Assembly: GCF_003268635.1 (NCBI RefSeq)
Contig: NZ_CP029639.1
Coordinates: 600,501-664,500, forward strand
Origin: Paenibacillus sp. DCT19
GTDB taxonomy: Bacteria > Bacillota > Bacilli > Paenibacillales > Paenibacillaceae
Reading direction: 5' to 3'
DNA length: 64,000 nucleotides
The first letter of the stretch is position 1. Each line of letters starts with the position of its first letter. The notes beneath the pieces are model-generated. The model was not told where the DNA came from and did no database searches. It saw only the letters and a program-made list of their open reading frames with translations. Below, piece by piece: positions 45,784 to 55,702 of this stretch. The position numbers and the translations under genes are program-made.

Positions 45784-46050
45784 GTGAAATATTCAAAAGC
45801 CGAGTCGATTTTCCCGGAAGAATTGCTACGGATCATTCAAGAATACGTTCAGGGCGAATTGGTATACATCCCCAAACCTAAAGAGACACACCTCAAATGG
45901 GGAGAGAAAACACACAGTAAGAGTAAAGTATCTGCTCGAAACGCTGAGATTAAATCCTTATTCCGTGATGGAATAAGCATAAACGAGTTGGCGGAGCGGT
46001 ATTTTTTGTCCTGTGAAAGTATTAAGAAGATTGTTTATACAAAGAACTGA
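45784..46050 (+). CDS. CD3324-family protein
   Basis: Product of 88 aa from a GTG at 45784, eight bases after AAGGAG; an earlier GTG (45775) overlaps it. The N-terminal FPEELLRIIQEYVQGELVYIP and the C-terminal HTH-like ISINELAERYFLSCESIKKIVY match the small CD3324-like proteins of Firmicutes. Function unknown, DNA binding plausible. Terminator at 46054. Confidence 0.85.
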   Translation: MKYSKAESIFPEELLRIIQEYVQGELVYIPKPKETHLKWGEKTHSKSKVSARNAEIKSLFRDGISINELAERYFLSCESIKKIVYTKN

Positions 46051-46053
46051 TGG

Positions 46054-46094
46054 AATCCGCTACATCGTCGTATCGACGGTTTAGCGGATTTTTG
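46054..46094 (+). terminator. Intrinsic terminator
   Basis: AATCCGCTA pairs with TAGCGGATT and is followed by TTTT; an inner hairpin CGTCG/CGACG lies in the loop. Confidence 0.85.
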
Positions 46095-46208
46095 TGCAAA
46101 GATGAATTAAATCAACTTATACATAGTAACTGCATCTCTAAATCGATAGACTCAAGTTAAGTTTGTTGTGATCCAAGGACGTCTGCATTAGGAGAAGGGG
46201 GCAGTGAA

Positions 46209-47291
46209 ATGAACGAAATCATAATGAAACAGCTGCTGGACAAAAATGAATGGCTGATCAACATGGTGATCGAACGTGTAAAGAGAGATTTTCTAGACGA
46301 TATCGCCATTATTGGGCTTACGGGTTCATTTAGCACCGGGGACTTTCACGAGAAGAGTGATCTGGATCTAATTATCATTAATAATACGGATAAGGGGTGG
46401 GGGATATCCGATTGCTTCATCTTGGATGACGTTGGATATGACATCTATTGCACGCCTTGGGATACAAGAATACACGAACAATCCACCTTGGAAAGTCCCA
46501 ACGTATCGAGCCTAACCGAGCTCAAAGTACTCTATTATGCCAAGCCTGAGGATTTGGAGAAATTGAACGGATTCAAGCAAAAAGCGCTTGATGGACTTGC
46601 GGATCCAATCGGAGAAGCGTGTCTTCATCGAGCCAAAAAATGGATTGATCTGGCTAAGCAAGCCTACAGCGATACGATGCTGGGTGAAGATATTGGCTCC
46701 GTGCGGCAGGCATCTGCCGACGTTGTATACAATCTAGTCAATGCCTTGGTCAGCATGAATAACACGTGCATTAAACGAGGAATCAAGCGATATTTGGAAG
46801 AGATATGTTCATTGCGCTATGTTCCTGATCATCTCGAATCACTTTACATGTCAGTCATTGAAGCGCATACCATTGAAGATATTCGATTAGCATCTTTCAA
46901 CATATTGAAAAGCGTTACGAAGTTACACAGCACGATGTGTGATAGCTTCATCGTTAGACCTGCTCCGACCTATGATAATCTGAAGGGAACTTACGAAGAA
47001 CTGTGGTGCAATTACCGCAACAAAATCTTGAACGGTGTTTTAACTCAGGATGCCCCTTATGTATTTCTTTCAGCCTTTGGAGCACAAGGGTATCTTGATG
47101 AAATGGCTATGGAGATCGGAACCAAGAAATTTGACCTTATGCAGTACTTTGATGCAAGTAATTTAACTGTTATACAAGAGAAGTTTCTTGAAGTGATGGA
47201 TGAGTATGCTGAGGAATATGGTAAGGTCGGCAGAGAAGTCGAACGTTTTACATCCTTCGAGCAACTGTATGCCCATTTTATGAATTGTTGA
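46209..47291 (+). CDS. Nucleotidyltransferase-domain protein
   Basis: Product of 360 aa with GGAGAAGGGGGC upstream. The nucleotidyltransferase motif is GSFSTGDFHEKSDLDLIII (G-S-x9-11-D-x-D), residues about 38-56, as in kanamycin/aminoglycoside nucleotidyltransferases. The long helical C-terminus (about 130-350) is not recognised. It may modify an antibiotic or another small molecule. No resistance phenotype can be inferred. Confidence 0.8.
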   Translation: MNEIIMKQLLDKNEWLINMVIERVKRDFLDDIAIIGLTGSFSTGDFHEKSDLDLIIINNTDKGWGISDCFILDDVGYDIYCTPWDTRIHEQSTLESPNVSSLTELKVLYYAKPEDLEKLNGFKQKALDGLADPIGEACLHRAKKWIDLAKQAYSDTMLGEDIGSVRQASADVVYNLVNALVSMNNTCIKRGIKRYLEEICSLRYVPDHLESLYMSVIEAHTIEDIRLASFNILKSVTKLHSTMCDSFIVRPAPTYDNLKGTYEELWCNYRNKILNGVLTQDAPYVFLSAFGAQGYLDEMAMEIGTKKFDLMQYFDASNLTVIQEKFLEVMDEYAEEYGKVGREVERFTSFEQLYAHFMNC

Positions 47292-47341
47292 CCGTAAATT
47301 CTAGTTCGTAATAAGTCCCCTAAAAGGGGGACAACATACCA

Positions 47342-48013
47342 TTAATCAATGGTGTAGATGTCCCAATCTCCTTGTTCACTCTGCCGGATCGCATACATCA
47401 TTCTTACTTGTTCAACCGAATCGGTTGTTGTATCCAGACGTTCACCAAGAACAGTAATATGTAATTGATTTTTAATAGATTGATGTTTCTCAATGCTCTC
47501 GATGCTTGAGAACTTATATTGGAACTGCTCACCATAATAAAAGTTCAAAGCATCTGCCAGTTGGTCATCGACAAAACCAGATCGGTAAAGTTCGTGATCA
47601 TGCTGTACGAGAGCAATTAGATTTTCTTCGAGTATATCCAGCGCGGGACGGTCGCTCTCTTTTAACGTATTCTTTGCTAATTTTAGGTCAATTGCCATTG
47701 CAGTGTTAGAATCTTCTGAACTCTCAAGTAGGAATTTTCCGATAATATTCTCATTGCTATCGTACAAGTTGATATATTTATCGACTTTCGGTTCGTTCAT
47801 ACTTTGAATAGCTTCCTCAGGGGTTTGTGGCAAATCTTGATTCATGTCTGAAGTCTTGATGTAACCTTCTTTTCCATCTACACCTATAGCCGCAACTAAA
47901 TCCTTAGAGGGACTTGTATCAGCAGATGTAGCCGCCAAGCCATAGACACCCGCACCAAGTCCTAAGGCAAGAGCCACACCAACTATAGTGAGTTTTTGTG
48001 AGTTTGATTTCAC
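47342..48013 (-). CDS. Exported protein of unknown function
   Basis: Product of 223 aa from a GTG at 48013 with GGAGGT upstream. A signal peptide (KLTIVGVALALGLGAGVYGLAAT) precedes a mostly hydrophilic alpha/beta domain. I recognise no family. The weak hairpin GTCCCC/GGGGAC (47315-47332) lies just beyond its stop, between the two convergent genes. Confidence 0.75.
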   Translation of the reverse strand: MKSNSQKLTIVGVALALGLGAGVYGLAATSADTSPSKDLVAAIGVDGKEGYIKTSDMNQDLPQTPEEAIQSMNEPKVDKYINLYDSNENIIGKFLLESSEDSNTAMAIDLKLAKNTLKESDRPALDILEENLIALVQHDHELYRSGFVDDQLADALNFYYGEQFQYKFSSIESIEKHQSIKNQLHITVLGERLDTTTDSVEQVRMMYAIRQSEQGDWDIYTID

Positions 48014-48073
48014 TAGATTACCTCCATTCTAACCGGATCGCTCATATGAAGATGCAGAATGATAAATCCATGC

Positions 48074-48628
48074 TTATTCATTAAACTCAACGAAAACATG
48101 CATATACCCGTCTATTCCTCCAATACCGGTCGTTTGTTTAATATCCAAAAATTCAAGTTGTTTCTCCCATTCAACTCTCTCCTGATCGGACTCATCTGCA
48201 TACACTTCAAATAGATAGGCTAAGACAAATGCATTCATAGTTGAAGCTCCGTTTTTCAATTGTAACCACTCTTTAGGGACAATAAGTTGATTCTTTCTAG
48301 GGATCACAGTCTTTTCAGAAAAGTTAAGGATTAATTCATGTTCCTTATTTTTGATAGTTGTTATTTTGTTCTTTCCATCCCATTGAATGTTGGCTCCGGA
48401 GGATTTAAAGACATCCTTTACTGGGATAAATATAGAGTTATACTCCGTAGTAGTTAACTTACCAGCCTTCGTGACATTTAATACGGATTTTTTCAATGAA
48501 GAATTATACATATGAGCTGCGCGCTCCACCAAAGGTAGATCCTCTAAAGGTTGGTTATTTGCAGATGCAATGGATGAGACACTACCAACCAAACATAACA
48601 TCAACAACAGAGAAATAAACCGCTTCAT
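48074..48628 (-). CDS. Exported copper-amine-oxidase-N-like (stalk) domain protein
   Basis: Product of 184 aa from the ATG at 48628 (AAGGAGGGC upstream; frame extends to 48661). A signal peptide precedes the FIPVKDVFKSSGANIQWDGKN segment, which is the Cu_amine_oxidN1 stalk pattern of Paenibacillus exported proteins. The end is acidic and Phe/Tyr-rich. Role unknown, likely cell-surface binding. Confidence 0.8.
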   Translation of the reverse strand: MKRFISLLLMLCLVGSVSSIASANNQPLEDLPLVERAAHMYNSSLKKSVLNVTKAGKLTTTEYNSIFIPVKDVFKSSGANIQWDGKNKITTIKNKEHELILNFSEKTVIPRKNQLIVPKEWLQLKNGASTMNAFVLAYLFEVYADESDQERVEWEKQLEFLDIKQTTGIGGIDGYMHVFVEFNE

Positions 48629-48687
48629 CTTGAAGCCCTCCTTACAAAAATTGGTGTGCACATAGTATAAACGCGGTAAGAAGGAGA

Positions 48688-48972
48688 AATGTTTCCTGGA
48701 AGTTATCCGGTCATCGCGTAATATATAATCTTACAGGTAAGAGCGACCCGACATCGTATATTGACGAGAAAGTTGAATTTAAACAGGAAAAGGTTCATGT
48801 GAAGGGTGTAGAAATGCTGCAAACCGAATTTACTCCTTCGCGCGCCATTGAGTTGCAATGGATATACGAGAGCCCGGACAAAAAACAAAGATACAGCTAC
48901 ACCGTGCGGGCAAATTCAGATCAAGTAAGCAAAGAAACCTTGACGAAAATTGCTGAAAATTATCTAGAATAG
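48688..48972 (+). pseudogene. C-terminal fragment of a DUF4367-like exported protein
   Basis: An open frame of 94 codons, without a proper start, ends at TAG 48972. It reads NVSWKLSGHRVIYNLTGKSD..., then VKGVEMLQTEF, IELQWIYESPDKKQRYSYTV and SKETLTKIAENYLE. This is the C-terminal half of the same domain as the gene at 32214. The N-terminal half, signal and ribosome binding site are missing. Confidence 0.6.
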
Positions 48973-49041
48973 ATTTTGTATGTATTGATTATTTTGAGTG
49001 AGCTGAATGACTTTCAGAGAATATCAGATAAGTACACCAAA

Positions 49042-49068
49042 AAAGAGTCTAAGATTAGACTCTTTCTG
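49042..49068. terminator. Bidirectional terminator
   Basis: AAAGAGTCTAA pairs with TTAGACTCTTT around GA. Confidence 0.85.
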
Positions 49069-49086
49069 TGTATGTTAACTATTGTC

Positions 49087-49866
49087 TTATATAAGACCTG
49101 TCCATTGCAGGCCATGCCATATGCCTTCTTGCTCCGCGCTTAACGTTACGTGAGAAGCTAATTGCTTTAACGCCTCGGGAGCATTACCCATGGCAATACC
49201 ACACCCAACGTACTGGAACATCTCGATATCGTTATAGTTATCGCCGAATGCGTATATATCCTCTGGTTGGAATCCCAACCTAGCAGCCAGTTGTATAATA
49301 CCCTCAGCTTTGGAGCCACCGGCAGGTAATACATCCATCGAGAGGGGGTGCCAGCGCACAAAGTTTAACATCTCGAATTGTTCACGATATGAAGCTTCCT
49401 CTTCAACTGTACAAAACAACATCGTCTGATAGATTGCTCGATCTTCACAGAAAGATGCATGATGGCTTGGATGGGTTACGCCGAGCGATTTCAGACACAA
49501 GTCTACATGTGGATGATAGGTCTGACTACAGCTCATCTGCGCATGATCTAGGAAAACCAAAGCATGCTCCTGTACAGCCGCAAAAGCAGATAGTTTATGA
49601 ACAGCTTCCGGATTAATCGGATTGCTATGGATTAAGGTTCCTTGGTGGGCGACATATTGGCCGTTAAAACTCACATATGAATCTAGCTGCAGTTCTTGCC
49701 GCACCTGTTCCAGCATAAAGGGCGAGCGTCCCGAGGCTAGAGCAACCGTATGCCCGGCATTTTTCAAAGCCATCACAGCTTGCTTGGCTGAAGGCGGAAT
49801 CTGATTGTGACGATCCAGTAATGTACCATCAACGTCAAAGAGAATGAGTTTTTCCGTGGAAGTCAA
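49087..49866 (-). CDS. HAD-superfamily phosphatase, Cof type
   Basis: Product of 259 aa. I chose the TTG at 49866 (GAAGGAG nine bases before), just after the ATPase stop; an earlier TTG at 49893 lies inside that gene. Motif I is FDVDGTLLD, motif II SGR, motif III around LPAGGSKAEG, motif IV GDNYNDIEMF. It removes phosphate from small phosphate esters. It is the last gene of the Afu-type importer operon. Confidence 0.93.
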   Translation of the reverse strand: MTSTEKLILFDVDGTLLDRHNQIPPSAKQAVMALKNAGHTVALASGRSPFMLEQVRQELQLDSYVSFNGQYVAHQGTLIHSNPINPEAVHKLSAFAAVQEHALVFLDHAQMSCSQTYHPHVDLCLKSLGVTHPSHHASFCEDRAIYQTMLFCTVEEEASYREQFEMLNFVRWHPLSMDVLPAGGSKAEGIIQLAARLGFQPEDIYAFGDNYNDIEMFQYVGCGIAMGNAPEALKQLASHVTLSAEQEGIWHGLQWTGLI

Positions 49867-49870
49867 TGGA

Positions 49871-50918
49871 TCACGCTCCTTCGTTCTGGGCAAAAGACAA
49901 GCTCAGGCTGACTTGTTCATTCAACGAGAAGGCAAGAGGGGATATGACCTCCCAACGACCAGCATTGCCTTGAATGTCGTAATGGAACTCTTTCCCTTGG
50001 AATTGTACATTCACAATTTTGCCGTCCATACCGGGCTGATGATGTGGCTGAAGCCGAAACTGATCCGGTCTGACCGGGTAGAGACCATTCAGCTTGAAAT
50101 AGTCTGCGACGTCGGCTCCTGACCAAGATACATTCTCGCTGTCCTTAGGCATAAACCGATTAGCTTCCCAGTGACCAGTGACCAAGTTGGATTTGGATAC
50201 GAATTTGGCTACAAACTCGGTTTGTGGTCTTAAATAAATGTCCTGCGGTGTGCCGGCCTGCTCGATACGCCCATCTTTCATGACAATAATCCGGTCAGCC
50301 ATGGCAAGAGCCTCGCCCTGATCATGTGTAACATACACGATGGCAGAGCGTGTGTTGCGATGGACTTGTTGAATTTCCCGTCGCATGTCCATGCGTAGCA
50401 TGGCATCCAGGCTACTGAGCGGTTCGTCCATTAACAGCAACGACGGTTCAGGTGCGATGGCTCGGGCTATGGCGACCCGTTGCTTCTGTCCCCCGATAAT
50501 TCATGCGGCATACGATCCGCTAGATGAGACAAGCCGGACATGTTCAGGACTTCCTGAATGCGAGCCTGTTCATTGTTTTTGATATGAGCAGGCGTGGACT
50601 TATGTGTTCGGATCGGGAACCGGACATGTTCAGCTACGTTCATGTGAGGCCAGAGTGCAAACGATTGGAAGACCATGCCGATTCTGCGTTTCTCTGGGGG
50701 AGCAGAGTACCTGCACCCGCTACAAGCTTTTCATCAATCGATACTTCACCGCTAGTGGGCTGCTCGAATCCAGCAAGGATGCGCAGCAATGTCGTTTTTC
50801 CACAACCTGATGGTCCAAGGATCGCTACGAATTCCCCGTCCTCAATGGTTAGATCTATGGTGTGCAGCGCTTGAAAGCTGCCGAAGGATTTGTTCACCTG
50901 TTTAATCTGGATGCTCAT
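49871..50918 (-). CDS. ABC transporter ATP-binding protein (Fbp/Afu type), frameshifted twice in this sequence
   Basis: Bases are missing in the C/G runs 50490-50494 and 50696-50700. Adding them gives 349 aa, the normal length. Walker [11 protein letters not shown]-loop [10 protein letters not shown], signature LSGGQKQR (restored), Walker [14 protein letters not shown]. The C-terminal TOBE region starts about residue 240. It overlaps the permease gene by four bases. Confidence 0.92.
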
Positions 50919-52684
50919 GATTTCACTCCCTTACGTGACGCCCAATACTGAACAAGCAACAACATGGCGCCGCCAACTGCCATGAGTGCAACGATCAGAC
51001 TGGACAAAGCGGTAGAATACAGGGTGTCCCCTGCCTGTTCAAAACTGAAGATGGTTACGCCTATCGTCTGCGATCCTGAGGAATACAGCAGGGCGGATAC
51101 GGTAAGCTCAGTCAGTGCGGTCAAAAAGACCAACATGCCCCCGGTAAGCATACTCGGTAACAGCAATGGCAGTAGAACGGTACGCCATTTGCGCCAGAAG
51201 CCAGCACCGGAAATTCGCGCAGCCTCTTCCATGGAAGAATCGAGCTGCATGAAAGACGTAATGCTTGAACGAATCTGCAAAATCAGGAAGCGGCAGATAT
51301 ATGCTATAAACAAGATCGACATGGAACCATAGATACCTGGATTCCAACCGGGAATCGGCTCCATCCACACTAAGATGATAGAAAGGGCGAATACGATGCC
51401 TGGCAACGTATAGGGAACCGCGGTCGCAAGCTCAGCCATTTTATTAAACGAATTCGGACGACGAACTCTGACATAAGCGAATCCTGAGCCAATCACGAGG
51501 CAGACCAGCATTGTAACCAAGGATAGCACCAGGCTGTTTTGGATCGATTGCCATACACGTTCGTTCTCAAAGAGGATGTACCGATAATTATCCAGTGTCA
51601 TGTTCGCGCGTGTTAATCCCAATCCATACGCTCTCTTCAGAGACATCGTTATCATCGAAGAGAGTGGAACGACAGTAATGGAGAGCAGTCCAGCCCAGAT
51701 GATCCACGTCAGCGGTTTGCGTATACGTCCCAACGTGTATCTCGGTGTAAGATCAGGTTGCATCGTATCCGAAGCATGGCTTTTCCGTAAAAGAACCCAT
51801 TGCAGCAAACTACCGATGACAGCGGCTGTGCCCAGCAGAACAGAAAGAGAGGCACCGCGGGCAAAGGCGGACGGTCCAAATCCGATAATTTCCTCGTAGA
51901 TCAGCGTGCTCAGCACCGAAATATTTACGGGCGTGCCGAGAAACGCGGGAATACCGAAATTATCGAGTGAAGCTAGAAAGACAAGCAAGCCACCGGCGGT
52001 TAAACCGGGAAGGGCGAGTGGAAGTGTAATTTTACGGAAAACTTCGAGTCTGCTTGCGCCTCCGGCTCTGGCAGCCCACTCTAAGTCACGTGGAATCTTG
52101 CGCAGAACGTCCAGTGTGAACATGTACACTAGTGGAAAATGGTGAATACCCATTACAAAGATGATGCCGCCTAAGCTGTACATGCTCCATGGAGTAAGGC
52201 TCGGATGAATCCATTGCAGCAAGCCGGCAAGCCAGCTTTGAGATCCGGTAAACGAAGACCAGGATAAGGTCAGGACATACGAAGGCAAAATGAAACAAAG
52301 CATGATGCCCATATGCAGAGCGGATTTATTGCGGATGTCGGTATAAGCTACAACCCAAGCCAGTGCAATACCAAGCACAAGGGAGAATAAGGTTGATCCG
52401 GCTACGATATAAAAGGTATTGAGTAAGGTCGACCAGAACCGCTCTTGTTGTAACATTTCGCTATAATGCGCCAACGTCAAGCCATGTTCACCCTGAAAAC
52501 TAAGCAAAATCAATTTTAGAATGGGATAGACAAAAAAGATAAGTACAGCAGCGCCACCAAGTATAGCGCCCAAGCGACTCCAGCTAAGATAGCTGAACAG
52601 CGTGGAAAAGGGCTTGCGCCCTTTTCGTTCTGCTTGCCATGCTAGAGAGTCCGTCTTCCATTTTTCCATATCAAACAGCTCCAA
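50915..52684 (-). CDS. ABC transporter permease, FbpB/AfuB-type double permease
   Basis: Product of 589 aa containing two six-helix halves, each with an EAA loop ([19 protein letters not shown] and [20 protein letters not shown]). Family members import Fe3+, thiamine, 2-aminoethylphosphonate or sugar phosphates. With phosphatases in the operon, the last is attractive here. Overlaps the ATPase gene. Confidence 0.94.
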   Translation of the reverse strand: MELFDMEKWKTDSLAWQAERKGRKPFSTLFSYLSWSRLGAILGGAAVLIFFVYPILKLILLSFQGEHGLTLAHYSEMLQQERFWSTLLNTFYIVAGSTLFSLVLGIALAWVVAYTDIRNKSALHMGIMLCFILPSYVLTLSWSSFTGSQSWLAGLLQWIHPSLTPWSMYSLGGIIFVMGIHHFPLVYMFTLDVLRKIPRDLEWAARAGGASRLEVFRKITLPLALPGLTAGGLLVFLASLDNFGIPAFLGTPVNISVLSTLIYEEIIGFGPSAFARGASLSVLLGTAAVIGSLLQWVLLRKSHASDTMQPDLTPRYTLGRIRKPLTWIIWAGLLSITVVPLSSMITMSLKRAYGLGLTRANMTLDNYRYILFENERVWQSIQNSLVLSLVTMLVCLVIGSGFAYVRVRRPNSFNKMAELATAVPYTLPGIVFALSIILVWMEPIPGWNPGIYGSMSILFIAYICRFLILQIRSSITSFMQLDSSMEEAARISGAGFWRKWRTVLLPLLLPSMLTGGMLVFLTALTELTVSALLYSSGSQTIGVTIFSFEQAGDTLYSTALSSLIVALMAVGGAMLLLVQYWASRKGVKS

Positions 52685-52687
52685 TCA

Positions 52688-53728
52688 TTACTCTCCGAAT
52701 ACTTGAATGAATTGTTGCTTGTCCGCTTCACGATCCGCGGCAAGTTTGGATGGGTCTCCAGGCAGGATATTCATTTCGGAGACACTTTTGAGTCCCTCAG
52801 GCGGGGCGATGCCTTCCCGAATTGGGGAATATCCGATCTCGGCTGACAATTGCTGCCCTTCATCAGACAAGATGTAGTCAACGAACGCTTGTGCAGCAGG
52901 CATGTTGGCGGCATCTTTCATAATGCCAATAGGCTCAGTGATGATTGGCACGCCTTCTGTTGGATAGGTCAGTTCAACGGGTGAACCTTTGGCTTTTTCA
53001 CGTGCAACAAGGTAGTCTACAACGACACCGTATGACTTTTCACCACTGGCTACAGCTTTCATAACAGCACCGTTTCCTTTGATGACGGAGATGCCATTAT
53101 CTTTGATTTGCTTCAGGAAATCCCAGCCAAATCCATCTGTGCGACTGAACACGCCAATGTTATATGCTGCGGCTCCAGAATAGAGTGGGCTCGGCATGAT
53201 GGATGCATCTTTGCTTTCCGCAGCCGTTAATGCACTCCATGATGTTGGAGCGGAGGTTACTTTTTGCGTGTTGGTCGCAAGTACAGTAGCCATGACCTTT
53301 GTACCTGAATACATGCCATCTGGGTCAACAAGATCGCTAGGGATCTTGCTTAGCTCAGGGGATTTGTACGAGAGAAGGAGATCTTCTTGCTTCAAATTTT
53401 CGAAGGTTACCGCATCGGCAAGCAGCAATACGTCAGCTTGTGTTTTGCCAGCTTGGCGCTCGGCTTGAATTTTGGCGGTGACTTCTTCCGTACCAGAACG
53501 GAAGACGCTCACATCTACATCTGGATACTTTTTGTTAAAAGCGGAGATCAGCTTCGTTGCATCCTCTTCAGGTTGGGAGGTATAGAAGGACAACTTACCA
53601 GATACCGAGCTTGAATCAGCGTTAGCATCGTTAGTCCCAGAAGCAGCTTGCCCTTGTGGGGAGCAACCGCTGAATATGATCATGCCTGCGAGTACGGGTA
53701 GAAGTAATGACTTTTTGAATGGAATCAA
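52688..53728 (-). CDS. ABC transporter substrate-binding lipoprotein, AfuA/FbpA-like
   Basis: Product of 346 aa. The signal peptide ends in IIFSGCS. The mature part follows the Fe3+/thiamine/sugar-phosphate SBP type (GKLSFYTSQPEEDATKLI, VSVFRSGTEEVTAKIQAE, GKTQADVLLLADAVTF). A paired Tyr-Tyr iron site is not visible, so an iron role is doubtful. It follows the HAD gene after 123 bases and starts the transporter part. Confidence 0.93.
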   Translation of the reverse strand: MIPFKKSLLLPVLAGMIIFSGCSPQGQAASGTNDANADSSSVSGKLSFYTSQPEEDATKLISAFNKKYPDVDVSVFRSGTEEVTAKIQAERQAGKTQADVLLLADAVTFENLKQEDLLLSYKSPELSKIPSDLVDPDGMYSGTKVMATVLATNTQKVTSAPTSWSALTAAESKDASIMPSPLYSGAAAYNIGVFSRTDGFGWDFLKQIKDNGISVIKGNGAVMKAVASGEKSYGVVVDYLVAREKAKGSPVELTYPTEGVPIITEPIGIMKDAANMPAAQAFVDYILSDEGQQLSAEIGYSPIREGIAPPEGLKSVSEMNILPGDPSKLAADREADKQQFIQVFGE

Positions 53729-53851
53729 GAAAATTCTCTCCTTTAATAGCCAGTGGTGGCTTATGTTTTAGTGGTTACTTGTATAAGAAGAACTAATCTA
53801 TATGGATAAATGCTATGCGCAGGCGCCAAGAAAGCAGAATTTTGCAACAGG

Positions 53852-54709
53852 CTACAACAGATAATTACGGATTGCCATGGCGACGCCATCTTGTTCATTC
53901 GTACCTGTAATCACGTCAGCGATGGCTTGAATATGAGGTTCGGCGTTGCCCATCGCGATACCGAGTCCTGCCCATTGCAGCATATCCAGATCGTTGTCAT
54001 AATCTCCGGCAACGGCGACCTCTTCACGTTTGATTCCTGAATAACGGCACACTCGTTCAAGCGCATCACGTTTGCTGATCCCGGCTGCATTGACGTCGAA
54101 TCGCAAGCGACCTGTTTTGGTACATTGGAACATGGCCGACGACTCGAGCTTGTCATATATCCGTTCGCGGGCAGCAAGGTCGGTGCAAATGACGGCAGCT
54201 TTGTAGATCATGCCAGGCATGTTGGTTACAAATGCTCGGAAATCTGATCCGACTTCGACCAACTGAATCAGCTCAGTTTGTTCTTTATAATGCTCCTCCG
54301 TCAATGGTAGTTCAGGTCGCACGACTACATTATTTAAGGACCAATTTCGATTCGTATCGTTGATTTGCTGGACGTATAGGACGTTATAGCCATAAAAGTG
54401 AACATAGGCACCTTCTTCTTCAATCACATCCAGCATGTATAACAGGGAAGCTGTATCGAGCGGGAATCCTTCAATCATTTGTCCTGTCTTTGCATCAACG
54501 GTGACTGCACCATTAAGTGCGACCAGGGTGAAATTCAATGGAATTTCTCTTGCGTGCAGCCATACAGAGGCTGGAAATCGTCCGGATGCAATAGTGACGG
54601 CAACCTCTTCCGCCATGAGCTGCTGAATGGAGCTACGCGTTTCTGGTGTAATGATTTTGTCTGGATTCAACATCGTTCCGTCCAGATCAAGAGCAAGCAA
54701 TTTATGCAA
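53852..54709 (-). CDS. HAD-superfamily phosphatase, Cof type
   Basis: Product of about 285 aa. I prefer the TTG at 54709, ten bases after AGGAAGG; the ATG at 54718 sits one base behind it. Motif I is LALDLDGTML, SGRFP is motif II, and GDYDNDLDML motif IV. It is a second, non-identical Cof-type phosphatase in the same operon. Confidence 0.9.
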   Translation of the reverse strand: MHKLLALDLDGTMLNPDKIITPETRSSIQQLMAEEVAVTIASGRFPASVWLHAREIPLNFTLVALNGAVTVDAKTGQMIEGFPLDTASLLYMLDVIEEEGAYVHFYGYNVLYVQQINDTNRNWSLNNVVVRPELPLTEEHYKEQTELIQLVEVGSDFRAFVTNMPGMIYKAAVICTDLAARERIYDKLESSAMFQCTKTGRLRFDVNAAGISKRDALERVCRYSGIKREEVAVAGDYDNDLDMLQWAGLGIAMGNAEPHIQAIADVITGTNEQDGVAMAIRNYLL

Positions 54710-54735
54710 TACAACCATTCCTTCCTATCAGTGGA

Positions 54736-55470
54736 TCATACGGTATACATGCGCAGTGGTTCGGGAATGTCTACCGGTCCATGGAAGGTACGGCTCGCTT
54801 CATCACGCATGGACTCTAGATTGCCATCGCCAGGCAGATGCACCAGCACGAGCTGCTTCACATTGGCTTGTCCAGCAATCATACCTGCCTGCATCGCGTT
54901 CATATGTCCTTTACCTGTGGTATGCACGCTTCCCTCGCAGATCGTTGCTTCGCACAGGAAGATGTCTGCATCACGGGCGAGCTCGATTAAGGCATCACAG
55001 TATGAGGTATCACCGGAATACACCAGCACCTTACCCTTATAAGTGATCTTGATCGCATAACAAGTGATGGTATGCTCAACATGCACAAATTCGATATCCG
55101 CTCCTGCCAGACGAACTTTGGTGGAAGGATCAATTGCGATCACTTCGGTATGTTCGCTGTATAAGTTGTGCAACATGTCGACGGGATCACTTGGAGCGTA
55201 GAGCTTCAGTTTTTCCTTCATACGGCCGTTGCGAATGGCACCTGCTGCGGCATATTGAAGTACACCTAGGTCGGCCATATGATCATAGTGTAGGTGAGAC
55301 AGAATCACGCCGGATATCGCTTCTACCTTGGTTTCGATAGGGAGTTTGCTCATCACGCCGCTGCCACAATCCAATAAAATTTGTCCTTCGTCTGTGGTTA
55401 CCAGATATCCTGCTGTTGCCCCACCTGCCGCAGGGTAGCCGCCCCAGTATCCAAGAATCTTTACATTCAT
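54736..55470 (-). CDS. Metallo-beta-lactamase-fold hydrolase, RNase Z-like
   Basis: Product of 244 aa. The metal site is SHLHYDHMAD (HxHxDH), with SGDTSYCD and LVHLPGDGN further on. The family includes RNase Z and phosphodiesterases such as PhnP. In an operon with a phosphate-ester-like importer and phosphatases, a phosphodiesterase activity would make sense. First gene of the operon. Confidence 0.9.
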   Translation of the reverse strand: MNVKILGYWGGYPAAGGATAGYLVTTDEGQILLDCGSGVMSKLPIETKVEAISGVILSHLHYDHMADLGVLQYAAAGAIRNGRMKEKLKLYAPSDPVDMLHNLYSEHTEVIAIDPSTKVRLAGADIEFVHVEHTITCYAIKITYKGKVLVYSGDTSYCDALIELARDADIFLCEATICEGSVHTTGKGHMNAMQAGMIAGQANVKQLVLVHLPGDGNLESMRDEASRTFHGPVDIPEPLRMYTV

Positions 55471-55561
55471 TTTTGCACCTCAGTCTGTCTTGATCTGCAG
55501 TCATTTACAAATGTTCTGTGCTGTTACAATTGTTCTGAACAGTTCTCATTGTAAGGACACT

Positions 55562-55590
55562 TTATTACTTGGATGTCAAAGGAATGTCAA
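55562..55590 (-). promoter_or_regulatory. Promoter of the MBL-HAD-Afu operon
   Basis: On the minus strand TTGACA (55590-55585), 17 bases, TAATAA (55567-55562). A second TTGACA (55579-55574) lies inside the spacer. GTTCTG repeats (about 55510-55545) may be the SorC-type operator. Confidence 0.65.
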
Positions 55591-55626
55591 ACTTGTGTAA
55601 AGCCGAACTGGAAATATGTACCTTGC

Positions 55627-55655
55627 TTGACACTGGTGGAACGCCATTTTATATT
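55627..55655 (+). promoter_or_regulatory. SigA promoter of the SorC-type regulator
   Basis: TTGACA (55627-55632), 17 bases, TATATT (55650-55655); about 47 bases before the GTG start. Confidence 0.8.
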
Positions 55656-55702
55656 GGGACATGTGTACGCACGGAACTATAAAGTAAAAGGCGGACTTGT
55701 AT

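Noticed and set aside
52688..53728. Default reading of the importer as an iron transporter
   Set aside because: No paired tyrosines of the iron site are seen, and the phosphatases and SorC regulator fit a phosphorylated substrate better. Not excluded.
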